Positions 17,069-25,213 of a stretch of 64,000 bases of DNA are shown here, in pieces. Position 1 is the stretch's first letter, and every line of letters begins with the position of its first letter. This DNA is from Nostocoides sp. (lineage in GTDB: Bacteria > Actinomycetota > Actinomycetes > Actinomycetales > Dermatophilaceae). The translations under genes and the position numbers were made by a program. Under the pieces are notes generated by a model, which was given only the letters and a program-made list of their open reading frames with translations, made no database searches and was not told the DNA's origin. Location: positions 229,001 through 293,000 of the forward strand of contig JADJEA010000001.1 in assembly GCA_016702415.1 (NCBI GenBank). The letters run 5' to 3'.

Positions 17069-17738
17069 TCCGACCGAGGCACCCCCCGGGGACCCGGGCG
17101 GGGAGGCACCCGGCATACCGGATCCGCCCGCGGTGGCGAAGGATATTTTCGATGACCGCCTCCCGATCGCGCTCCGGTATGCCGACCTCCTCGCCGACAC
17201 CGGCGTTTCCCATGGGCTCATCGGACCGAGGGAAGTGCCGAGGCTTTGGTCCCGGCACCTGCTCAACTGCGCCGTGGTTGGCGAGGCCATGCCGGTCTCC
17301 GGCGCTCGGGTCGTCGACGTGGGCTCGGGGGCCGGGCTTCCCGGCATCCCCCTCGCCATCGCGCGCCCGGACCTGCAGATCCATCTCGTCGAGCCCATGC
17401 TCCGGCGCACCGAGTGGCTGTCGGCGGTGGTCGCCGAACTCGGCCTCGATACCGTCACCGTGCACCGGGGACGAGCGCAGGAGTATGCCGCGCGCCTCCC
17501 CTCCCGCTATGTCACCTCCCGGGCGGTGGCGCGGCTGCCGAAGCTCCTGGGCTGGTGCGCTCCCCTCCTTGCCCCCGGCGGGGAGATCGTCGCGATGAAG
17601 GGCTCCTCCGCCGCCGAGGAGCTGGCGGAGGCCGGGCCGCTGCTTCGGCGGCTTCGACTGGGTTCGGGCTCGGTTGTGGCCGTTGGACGAACCCTCGCCG
17701 AGCCGACCACGCTGGTAGTCGTACCTCGTCGGTCGTGA
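17046..17738 (+). CDS. rsmG: 16S rRNA (guanine-527 N7)-methyltransferase RsmG
   Basis: A 230-residue SAM-dependent methyltransferase (formerly GidB) that modifies 16S rRNA at G527. The SAM loop is VVDVGSGAGLPGIPLAI, preceded by LWSRHLLNCAVV, and VTSRAVARLPKLL follows as in the family. ATG 17046 overlaps the end of jag by 23 bases. In most actinobacteria parA follows; here a 2-kb stretch of decayed genes intervenes. Confidence 0.95.
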   Translation: MSSSFPPDPTEAPPGDPGGEAPGIPDPPAVAKDIFDDRLPIALRYADLLADTGVSHGLIGPREVPRLWSRHLLNCAVVGEAMPVSGARVVDVGSGAGLPGIPLAIARPDLQIHLVEPMLRRTEWLSAVVAELGLDTVTVHRGRAQEYAARLPSRYVTSRAVARLPKLLGWCAPLLAPGGEIVAMKGSSAAEELAEAGPLLRRLRLGSGSVVAVGRTLAEPTTLVVVPRRS

Positions 17739-17833
17739 CCGGACCCCTCGGCCGCAGCAAGGAGCCGTGGAGTGTGGGGTCGGGGCGACGTTTGCCGGCG
17801 AGGTCATCGGATGGCCGTTCGTAGCTAGCGAAG

Positions 17834-19231
17834 CTAGGTGCGCCGCGTGAGGGTGACGTGTTTGGTGCCGTGCTGGTTGGTGTGGATGGTGGTGTGGAAT
17901 GTGGGGTCGTGGACGCGTCGGTGGTGGAAGCCGCAGAGGGTACTGCGAGGTGGAGGTCGCTGCGGCCGCCGTGTGACCAGGGGTCTTCGTGGTGTAGCTC
18001 GCACCAGGCGTAGGGCCGGTCGCATCCGGTGGCCGCGCATTCGTCGTAGATGGTGGCCAGAGCGGTGCGGTGGGTGTCGCGGAAGAACCGGTCCTCGCGG
18101 CCGAGGTCCAGGGGCAGGGAGCGGCCGCCGAGGACGGCTGGCAGGATGCCGGCCTGGCATGCCAGTCGGCGGGCGTGGCCGGTGGAGTGGTGGTGGCCGG
18201 TGTCGGATCGTGTGGCACCGACCGGGGGGTGGCTCGGCACGCCGGACACCTCGGCGAGGGTTGCCGCGCGGCTGGCGCCGAGCGCCTGCTGCAGGGTCAT
18301 GGTGACTACGACGGTTGCGGCGACTTTGCCGGTCAGGGCGTCGGTGGGGAGGTGTTCGAGGAGGTCGGTGAAGGCGCGGCCACGTTTCTCGTCCCACCCG
18401 AGCCGGTCCCAGTCGTCATTGCGGAGGGGGTGTGTTCGACTGGGTCCGCCTGTGTCGGTGTCCTGGCGGTCGAGGTCGGCTGGTGGGGTGTTGACCTGGG
18501 CGTTGTGGTGATCGCGGCGTGGGGCCGTCATGGAGTGCAGGACCTTCCGGAGGATGTGGGCGGCCCCGGTCGGCACCGTGAAGTGGCCGGTCGTGGTTCC
18601 ATCGCCGCTGTCGTGCAGGGTGATCCTTGCCCGTTCGTAGGCGCGGCGCTCCTGATCGGCCAGAACCGTTTCCTGGTGCTCGGCGACCTCGGCCGGTGGC
18701 CGCCGCGCGGCGGCGAGAGCCCGCGTGGCCGCCGTGCGGAGCCGGGCCGGGTCGAGATGGGTCGCGTCGCGCACGAGGGAGTCCTCGACGAGGGCCCGCT
18801 CACTAGGGGTCAGGTTCGTCGGCAGTGCCGACATTGTTGAAGGCGATGATCTGGGCGTGCCTGGTGGACACCGACCCCTCCTCCATCGCCGATCGCGTCA
18901 CGGGCAGGTCCACCGCAGGCGCGGTGGCCAGGGACACCTGGGCCGATGCCGCCGCCCGCCCGATCGGGTCGTGGTCGCGACCCAGTGAGCGGTCGAGGCG
19001 CAACCCTGGGCCAGCGCGATGCGCTGCCGGTCGGCCTGCGCGATGAGGGCGAGCTTTTTGGGCCTGGAGGCGGTGGATGAGCCGGTCGGCCTCGGCGAGG
19101 TCCCCAGCAGAGACCGGCCTGCCCCCGGCCACCGCAGCGGCCAACGTGTCGATGTCCGTATCGATCCTCGCCAGGCACCCGGACACCCCGCGGGGGCGGG
19201 GGGAGAGGGTGCGGACCGGGGCCGTGGACAT
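17834..19231 (-). pseudogene. DUF222/HNH endonuclease gene, multiply frameshifted
   Basis: The minus strand encodes recognisable pieces of a DUF222-HNH protein in several frames. MSTAPVRTLSPRPRG to DRLIHRLQAQK is in one frame, LALIAQADRQRIALAQG in another, then DPIGRAAASAQVSLATAPAVDLP and NLTPSERALVEDSLVRDATHLDP. Last comes the HNH region CELHHEDPWSHGGRSDLHLAVP, which shifts frame before LCGFHHRRVHDPTFH. At least three frame changes are needed to join them, so it cannot make the full protein. DUF222/HNH genes are abundant, often repeated elements in Actinobacteria and this is a relic of one. It interrupts the conserved rsmG-parA neighbourhood. Confidence 0.85.
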
Positions 19232-19370
19232 GTCCACATGATAATCGAACACAGAGACGATTGCAAGACCGAGTGCGTGATTCCATGGTGACGGGTGTTG
19301 CGCGTGTGCGTGGAGAGCGAGCGTGCCCAGCGGTGGTGTTGCGAGCCAACCCGAGCCTCGGAGGGCCCCT

Positions 19371-19787
19371 GTGGACACCGATCTAGACCACCCCGCCACG
19401 GCACCGGAGGTGACGGTCGAGGACCTATTGACGGACCGGCCCGATCCGCTGCCGTTCCCGCACGGGTGGAAATCAAACCGCTGGTCAGCGACGCGGAACC
19501 GGTCACCCCGGCGGTGATGTCGGTGATGTCGGTGATCTTGGGTGTCGCGGACAAGACCAACCACGGCCGCGACGTCGAATCACACCTGGCAGCAACAGGA
19601 TTCACGCTGCTGCGCACGTCCCGCGCCAGGGAGTAAGCACGCCCCGGTGCTCACCACGGCGGACACACCCCCACCGGCGTCATCGTCCGCGTCCTACAAC
19701 GACTCCTGGCCCTCACCGCCGCCACCCTGGCACAACGACAACACCGGCCAGGACACTCTCCGCTCCCGGACCGCCCACGACCATTAG
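19371..19787 (+). pseudogene. transposase relic (IS982-like by recall), internally deleted and frameshifted
   Basis: Pieces of a DDE transposase survive in order but in different frames: an N-terminal VDTDLDHPATAPEVTVEDLL, then EIKPLVSDAEPVTPAVM, then ADKTNHGRDVESHLAATGF, and a C-terminal WHNDNTGQDTLRSRTAHDH. These resemble actinobacterial transposases that I recall as annotated IS982-like, which normally exceed 250 residues. Here only about 140 codons remain, so the middle is deleted. I see no terminal inverted repeats. Nothing recognisable lies at 19232-19370. Confidence 0.65.
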
Positions 19788-19870
19788 CCCGCTTTGGAGT
19801 CAATCATCTCGTCGACACGGCCCGTTGCCAGGTGCCGAGGGAGGCGTGACCTAGGGTTACTGGTGACCGG

Positions 19871-19886
19871 TGTTTCACGTGAAACA
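19871..19886. promoter_or_regulatory. parS: parS site upstream of parA
   Basis: TGTTTCACGTGAAACA is a perfect 16-bp palindrome identical to the canonical ParB-binding parS. It lies 21 bases before the parA start, so bound ParB may also affect parAB transcription. Confidence 0.97.
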
Positions 19887-19906
19887 CCTCGACCGGATGA
19901 GGCCCG

Positions 19907-20959
19907 ATGACCAAGAAGGGACAACGCCCCACCTTGACCGAATCTGCCTGGGTCCCCGCCGCGGCCCGCGCCGAGTTCGCGGCGACCTCGGGAGCGGAGG
20001 GCACAGAGCCGGAGGGGGGAGTGTCGGCATACGACGAACAACTCCTCCGCTTCGGCGGTGACGTTTCACGTGAAACCCCACCGGTCGCCCCGCTCCCGCG
20101 ACCCGCGTCGCCCCGCGTGATCGCGGTGTCGAACCAGAAGGGCGGCGTCGGGAAGACGAGTACGGCGGTCAACCTCGCGGCAGCCCTGGCCGAGGGTGGG
20201 CTCACTGTCCTCGTGATCGATATGGACCCGCAGGGAAATGCGAGCACGGCGTTGGGGGTTGATCGTCATGCGGAGGGTCTCCTTGGCGTGTATGACGTGC
20301 TCGCGGGCGACCGTCCCCTCCTCCGCACCGTCCGGCCCTGCCCCGAAATCCCCGACCTGTGGGTCGCACCGGCGACGATCGACCTTGCCGGGGCGGAGGT
20401 CGAACTGGTCACCATCGACCACCGCGAGTACCGGCTGCGCTCGGCCGTCGAACGCTTGCGCGTTCAGCTCGAACGCAATCGCATCGGTCCCCCCGATTTC
20501 ATCCTCATCGACTGCCCACCAAGCCTCGGACTACTGACGCTCAACGCGCTGGTGGCGGCAGACGAGGTGCTCATCCCCATCCAATGCGAGTACTACGCGC
20601 TCGAGGGCCTCACGCAACTCGTCCGCACGGTCAGGCTCGTCCAGGCCGGCCTCAACCCCGCGCTCACCCTCGGCGCGATCCTGTTGACGATGTATGACGG
20701 ACGCACCCGCCTCGCGGCACAGGTCGCCGACGAGGTCCGCACCCACTTCCCCGATTCCGTTCTGGCGGCGACGATCCCCCGCACCGTCCGCATCTCGGAG
20801 GCCCCGTCGTATGGGCAGTCGGTGATCACCTACGACCCGAGCGGTGTCGGTGCCCGCGCCTATCGCGACGCCGCGGGCGAGGTCGCGGCGCGCGCTGCCG
20901 CGACACGACCAGGTCCAGACGACATCGACACAGCCAGGAGTGAGGCGAGCCTCTCGTGA
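19907..20959 (+). CDS. parA: chromosome partitioning ATPase ParA
   Basis: A 350-residue ParA/Soj ATPase that moves ParB-parS complexes during chromosome segregation. An unstructured N-terminal extension of about 65 residues precedes the deviant Walker A KGGVGKTSTAVN. Walker A' is VLVIDMDPQGNAS and Walker B is FILIDCPPSLG. The extension contains VSRETPP, encoded by a second parS embedded in the gene. ParA and ParB overlap by four bases (GTGA). ATG 19907 is used because it preserves the parS-encoded segment; a shorter start cannot be excluded. Confidence 0.95.
   Translation: MTKKGQRPTLTESAWVPAAARAEFAATSGAEGTEPEGGVSAYDEQLLRFGGDVSRETPPVAPLPRPASPRVIAVSNQKGGVGKTSTAVNLAAALAEGGLTVLVIDMDPQGNASTALGVDRHAEGLLGVYDVLAGDRPLLRTVRPCPEIPDLWVAPATIDLAGAEVELVTIDHREYRLRSAVERLRVQLERNRIGPPDFILIDCPPSLGLLTLNALVAADEVLIPIQCEYYALEGLTQLVRTVRLVQAGLNPALTLGAILLTMYDGRTRLAAQVADEVRTHFPDSVLAATIPRTVRISEAPSYGQSVITYDPSGVGARAYRDAAGEVAARAAATRPGPDDIDTARSEASLS
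20062..20077. promoter_or_regulatory. parS: second parS site, inside the parA coding sequence
   Basis: CGTTTCACGTGAAACC carries the 14-bp core GTTTCACGTGAAAC at 20063-20076. It is read in frame as Val-Ser-Arg-Glu-Thr within the non-conserved N-terminal extension of ParA, 190 bases from the first parS. Confidence 0.93.
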
Positions 20960-21960
20960 GCGACAAGAAGCGCGGGCTTGGCCGCGGACTCGGAGCCCTG
21001 CTCCCGCCAGCCCAGAACCCACTCCCAACGAACCCACCCCCAACGACGACGGCATGGCCGTCCCCAACGGACAGGCCGGCCCCTGGCGCCCAACACGGTG
21101 AGGCGGGCGCCGCCGTGGGACCCATGTCGAGCACCAGCCCCGGGCAGGAGGTCCCGGCCAAGTTCGCCGAGATCGATGTCGCCGACATCGTCCCCAACCC
21201 ACGTCAGCCGCGAACGGTGTTCGACGAGGACGAACTCGCCGAACTCGCCTTCAGTGTCAAGGAGATCGGCATCCTCCAGCCCATCGTCGTGCGACGCGCG
21301 GCGAACGGAGGATTCGAACTCGTCATGGGCGAGCGGCGGTTGCGCGCGGCCAAAGCGGCAGGGCTGGACCGGATCCCGGCGATCATTCGCGAGACCGACG
21401 ACGACGCGTTGCTGCGCGATGCCCTCCTGGAGAACCTCCACCGCACCCAGCTCAACCCGCTCGAGGAGGCCGCGGCATACCGGCAGTTGCTCGACGACTT
21501 CGGGTGCTCACAGGAGGAGTTGGCCGCCCGCATCGGTCGGTCCCGGCCGCAGGTCAGCAATACGCTGCGACTGCTGCGGCTCCCGCCGTTGGTGGCGCGG
21601 CGGGTCGCGGCCGGGGTGCTCTCCGCCGGCCATGCGCGCGCCCTGCTCGGCCTGACCGACGGCGGCGCGATGGAGCGCCTCGCTCAGCGGATCGTCGCCG
21701 AGGGACTCTCGGTCCGCTCGGTGGAGGAAATCGTCGCTCTCGGAGAGACCGAGGACTCATCACCGCGCCGGCGCGCTGCTCGACCGGCAGCAGCGCGACC
21801 CGACCTCGACGACCTCGCCACGCGGCTGTCCGACTTCCTCGACACCCGGGCTTCGATCACCCTGGGCAAGCACAAGGGCCGCGTGACGATCGAGTTCGCC
21901 GGTCAAGAGGACCTTGACAGAATCCTGGCGGCCATCGGCTACCGCGATGGGGGCAACTGA
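20956..21960 (+). CDS. parB: chromosome partitioning protein ParB
   Basis: A 334-residue CTP-dependent clamp that loads at parS. After an N-terminal KKRGLGRGLGALLPP, the ParB/Srx fold shows IVPNPRQPRTVFDEDELAEL and the CTP-binding GERRLRAAK. The helix-turn-helix region spans NPLEEAAAYRQLL to SRPQVSNTLRLL, and the C-terminal dimer domain ends IAFAGQEDLDRIL-like (VTIEFAGQEDLDRIL). The GTG start overlaps the parA stop. It converges on trxA with an 87-base gap. Confidence 0.96.
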   Translation: MSDKKRGLGRGLGALLPPAQNPLPTNPPPTTTAWPSPTDRPAPGAQHGEAGAAVGPMSSTSPGQEVPAKFAEIDVADIVPNPRQPRTVFDEDELAELAFSVKEIGILQPIVVRRAANGGFELVMGERRLRAAKAAGLDRIPAIIRETDDDALLRDALLENLHRTQLNPLEEAAAYRQLLDDFGCSQEELAARIGRSRPQVSNTLRLLRLPPLVARRVAAGVLSAGHARALLGLTDGGAMERLAQRIVAEGLSVRSVEEIVALGETEDSSPRRRAARPAAARPDLDDLATRLSDFLDTRASITLGKHKGRVTIEFAGQEDLDRILAAIGYRDGGN

Positions 21961-22047
21961 CCAAACCCGTAGCAGGGCAACGGAATTGACACCATCATTG
22001 GTCGGTATGCCGTCGAAGTGGACCGACATACGACCCGGCAAGCGGCC

Positions 22048-22377
22048 TCAGGCGAGGAAGGGTTCGATCTCGCGCAATAGCTTCGGCTTGGGCATCGCGC
22101 CCACGATGGACTTGACCACCTCACCACCGACGACGACGTGCAGGGTCGGGATACTCGTGATGCCGTACTTGCGCGTCACCACGGGGTTCTCGTCGGTGTT
22201 GAGCTTGACGACGGACAGCCGCCCGGCGTAGGCCGTGGCGATCTCCTCCAGGACCGGCGCGACGGCGCGACACGGCCCGCACCAGGGCGCCCAGAAGTCC
22301 ACCAGGACGGGCGTCTGGCTCTGCAGGACGTCCTGGTCATAGGTCGCGTCGCTCGTGACGACGGTGGCTCCAGCCAT
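22048..22377 (-). CDS. trxA: thioredoxin
   Basis: A 109-residue thioredoxin with the active site WCGPC in FWAPWCGPCRAV and the cis-proline in SIPTLHV. It reduces protein disulfides and is recycled by the thioredoxin reductase encoded immediately upstream (49-base gap). The start at ATG 22377 gives the normal length. The sigM-anti-sigma-trxB-trxA order is the same as in mycobacteria. Confidence 0.96.
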   Translation of the reverse strand: MAGATVVTSDATYDQDVLQSQTPVLVDFWAPWCGPCRAVAPVLEEIATAYAGRLSVVKLNTDENPVVTRKYGITSIPTLHVVVGGEVVKSIVGAMPKPKLLREIEPFLA

Positions 22378-22426
22378 GAGGTGTCTCGATTCTCGTGAAG
22401 AAGACCGGGTCGGTCGGATGGGTCGG

Positions 22427-23362
22427 TCAGTGAGTGAGGAACTTCTCGGCATCGAGCGCGGCGGCGCAGCCGCTCCCTGCCGCCGTGATCGCTTGACGGT
22501 AGCGGTGGTCGACGAGGTCGCCACAGGCGAACACTCCCGGGACATTCGTCAGCGTCGTGCGCCCCTGGACCAGGACGTAGCCCTCGTCGTCAAGGTCGAC
22601 GACCCCCCGGACCAACTCGTTGCGCGGATCGTGCCCGATGGCGACGAACATCCCCGTCACCGGCAGGTCGCGGGCCGCACCCGTCGCCGTGTCGGTCAAG
22701 GTCACGCCGGTGAGCTTGTCCTGGCCGTGCAGCGCGGTGACCTGGCTGTTCCACGCGAAGGTGATCTTGGGGTCGGCGTGCGCCCGGTCGGCCATGATCT
22801 TGCTGGCGCGCAACGCATCGCGGCGATGCACCAACGTGACGGACCTGGCGAACCGTGTGAGGAACGTCGCCTCCTCGACGGCGGAGTCGCCACCACCGAC
22901 GACGACGATGTCGTGATCCTTGAAGAAGAACCCGTCACAGGTCGCACACCAACTGACGCCGTGTCCGGACAGGCGCTTCTCGTCCGCGAGGCCGAGTTCC
23001 CGGTATGCCGACCCCATCGCCAGGATGACCGACCGCGCCGAATGGGTCTGGCCCTCGCCCGTCGTCACCGTCTTGACCTCCCCCTCGAGCGAGACGGCCA
23101 CCACGTCGTCGGTGACGATCTCGGCACCGAAACGCTCGGCCTGGGCGCGCATGGCGAACATCAGGTCGGGGCCCATGATGCCGTTCTCGAAGCCGGGGAA
23201 GTTCTCGACCTCCGTGGTGTTCATCAACGCGCCACCGGCGGTGACCGCACCCTCGAAGACGAGGGGGCGCAGGTCGGCGCGCGCGGCATACACCGCGGCG
23301 GTGTATCCGGCGGGACCCGAGCCGATGATGATGACATTGCGCACGGAAGCGTCGGACGACAC
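22427..23362 (-). CDS. trxB: thioredoxin reductase
   Basis: A 311-residue flavoenzyme that passes electrons from NADPH to thioredoxin. The FAD-binding GSGPAGYTAAVYAAR, redox-active CATC in SWCATCDGFFF, NADP loop GGGDSAVEEA and C-terminal GVFACGDLVDHRYRQAITAAGSG are all present. I place the start at GTG 23362; TTG 23371 would add three residues. It is cotranscribed with trxA. It lies 108 bases after the anti-sigma gene. Confidence 0.95.
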   Translation of the reverse strand: MSSDASVRNVIIIGSGPAGYTAAVYAARADLRPLVFEGAVTAGGALMNTTEVENFPGFENGIMGPDLMFAMRAQAERFGAEIVTDDVVAVSLEGEVKTVTTGEGQTHSARSVILAMGSAYRELGLADEKRLSGHGVSWCATCDGFFFKDHDIVVVGGGDSAVEEATFLTRFARSVTLVHRRDALRASKIMADRAHADPKITFAWNSQVTALHGQDKLTGVTLTDTATGAARDLPVTGMFVAIGHDPRNELVRGVVDLDDEGYVLVQGRTTLTNVPGVFACGDLVDHRYRQAITAAGSGCAAALDAEKFLTH

Positions 23363-23470
23363 GCGGATCAACCCCTAGGACGGTGGCGGCTCTGCGGGAG
23401 CCTTCGGCACGTGGCCGAGGATGTGAGCGGTGGAACCGATCCTAGGGGGACTTTGTTCCGGCCCGCAGAC

Positions 23471-24565
23471 TCACCGCGCTGTGGCGGTGACGTGGACGGG
23501 ACCCGCCAGGGGTTCGCTCGTGGTGACACCGCACTGGTCGCCGACGACGATGGCCGTCCACGAGCGGGGGGTGGCGGGGTCGGCATACGCGACGAGGGCG
23601 GCGGGGATGCCCGCGTAGGTGCCGATCTCGATCCGGCTGGTCGCGCCGTCGGGCGCGCCGATGAGGGCCAGGCAGTTGCGGGCCTGCTCGGCAGAGGAAA
23701 AGAAGGGTCGGCCGGGAGCGGTCGCTTCGGACGAGCGCAGATTCATGGTGACCAGATCCCGGGCCTGACGGGCCATCGTCCCCTCGGTGAAGGCGCGCCC
23801 GGTGGCGACGTAGGAGGAGAACACGCCCCTGTCCTCGACGCCTGCCGGCCCCAGGGTCGTCGGCGACGCCGTCTCGCGGCCGGCATCGGACAGCGGGGAG
23901 CCCCCGGCGCCGCTGGCGAATGTTGGGCCTCCGGCCGTGCTTGCGGAGGATCCGCCCTGCTGGACCAGCTTGCCGACGACGACGAATGCCACGGAGGCCG
24001 CAGCCAACCCGAGAACGACCTTGGGCATCTGGCTGCGGCGACGGGCGTGTCGAGAGGCCGCAGGCGAACCCTGGCGGCGCCGAGTGGGCGCCGTCATCGG
24101 AGTGACGACACCGTCGGCGGTATGCCGCCGGCTCGCCCCGGTCCCGTCCGGCACCGGCGAGGTGGCGGTGACGGCCGGCGAGGCGGGGGCCGGGGTCATG
24201 GGATCGGGCGGGGTCATGGGATCGGGCGGGGTCATGGGATCGGGCGGGGTCGTCGGTTCCGGCGGGGCGGCCACGACTGACGGGGCGGCAGGGTCCAGCG
24301 GGGTGGCAGGGTCCGGCGGGGTGGCTGGGGCTGAGGGGGTGGGCGGGCGCCATACGGCCCGGGGCGGTGTCCCGGTTGCGGTCGTATCGGTCACCGGGGA
24401 GCTGGGGGCCTGGGCTGCGCGCGCACGGGACTCGGCCCGGAGCGCGGTTTCGATCCGCAGGACGACGTCATCGGGCATCGGCCCGGGGTCGGGAAGACCG
24501 GACAGAACCGCCCTCATCCCGTTGGGGTCGTCCTCGAAGGGGGCGGCACCGAGATCAGTGGTCAC
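23471..24565 (-). CDS. SigM-linked membrane protein, probable anti-sigma factor
   Basis: A 364-residue protein directly downstream of the SigM-like gene, in the place of mycobacterial RsmA/Rv3912. The first 55 residues are soluble (FEDDPNGMRAVLSGLPDPGPMPDD) and could bind sigma. A long Pro/Thr/Ala/Asp-rich linker with three exact MTPPDP repeats follows, then one membrane segment (VVLGLAAASVAFVVVGKLV) and an outer domain with two Cys residues (RNCLALIGAPDG, GDQCGVT). No HxxxCxxC zinc anti-sigma motif is visible. The role as anti-sigma rests on context. Confidence 0.7.
   Translation of the reverse strand: MTTDLGAAPFEDDPNGMRAVLSGLPDPGPMPDDVVLRIETALRAESRARAAQAPSSPVTDTTATGTPPRAVWRPPTPSAPATPPDPATPLDPAAPSVVAAPPEPTTPPDPMTPPDPMTPPDPMTPAPASPAVTATSPVPDGTGASRRHTADGVVTPMTAPTRRRQGSPAASRHARRRSQMPKVVLGLAAASVAFVVVGKLVQQGGSSASTAGGPTFASGAGGSPLSDAGRETASPTTLGPAGVEDRGVFSSYVATGRAFTEGTMARQARDLVTMNLRSSEATAPGRPFFSSAEQARNCLALIGAPDGATSRIEIGTYAGIPAALVAYADPATPRSWTAIVVGDQCGVTTSEPLAGPVHVTATAR
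24192..24245. repeat. three exact 18-bp tandem repeats in the anti-sigma gene
   Basis: Three identical copies of GGGGTCATGGGATCGGGC encode three MTPPDP-type hexapeptides in the extracytoplasmic-side linker. Exact identity suggests recent slippage expansion. Copy-number change would stay in frame. Confidence 0.93.
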
Positions 24566-24607
24566 CAGTCCTCCGTGGGTATGCAGTGGGGTTGCCCTGG
24601 TCTGACG

Positions 24608-25207
24608 TCATGCCGGACCACCTGGTTCCCTGCGCCAGCGATGGGCGAGTTGGTCGGTCCACTCCACCCGGGGGCGCAGCAACGCGGCGAGCGCCGCTCG
24701 ACCCCGGCTGCACCGGGACTTGACGGTGCCCTCGGCCACCCCGAGGATCGCTGCGGCTTCGGCGACGGGGAGCCCATGCATGTCGACGAGGACGAGGGCA
24801 ATCCGTTGCGTCTCGGGCAGGGTCGCCAGTGCGGAGCGGACATCGAGACGGGTCTCGACCTGGCCGTGCGGGTCGTGCGGGTCCCCGAGGTCCCACTCCG
24901 GCAATTCGGCCGTCGGCTTCTCGCGGCGCAGGCGGTCCAGGCAGGCATTGACCACGACCCGGTGGAGCCAGGTCGTCACAGCGGCGTCGCCGCGATAGGA
25001 GTCGGCGCGCCGGAATGCCGAGAGGAAGGCATCCTGCACCGCGTCGGCCGCGACTTCCCGATCACCGCAGGTGCGCATCGCAACGGCCCACATCCGGTCC
25101 TTGTGGCGCCGGAAGAGTTCGCCGAAGGCGCCCGGATCCCCGTCGACGTGCAACTGCACGAGGTCGCGGTCGCTGCGTTCGGCGAGGTCGCCGGGGCCGG
25201 AGGACAT
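24608..25207 (-). CDS. sigM: ECF sigma factor, SigM-like
   Basis: A 199-residue extracytoplasmic-function sigma factor. Region 2 is FGELFRRHKDRMWAVAMRTCGDREVAADAVQDAF and region 4 is LPETQRIALVLVDMHGLPVAEAAAILGVAEGTVKSRCSRGR-like, with the recognition helix around GTVKSR. It starts six bases after the stop of the pseudokinase gene and is followed by the putative anti-sigma, trxB and trxA. In mycobacteria the equivalent SigM responds to envelope and oxidative stress; the same role here is an inference from synteny. Confidence 0.93.
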   Translation of the reverse strand: MSSGPGDLAERSDRDLVQLHVDGDPGAFGELFRRHKDRMWAVAMRTCGDREVAADAVQDAFLSAFRRADSYRGDAAVTTWLHRVVVNACLDRLRREKPTAELPEWDLGDPHDPHGQVETRLDVRSALATLPETQRIALVLVDMHGLPVAEAAAILGVAEGTVKSRCSRGRAALAALLRPRVEWTDQLAHRWRREPGGPA

Positions 25208-25213
25208 CGAGGG

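Noticed and set aside
22355..24280. A 641-codon plus-strand frame opposite trxB and the anti-sigma gene
   Set aside because: It is the antisense of thioredoxin reductase and its neighbour, with no independent support.
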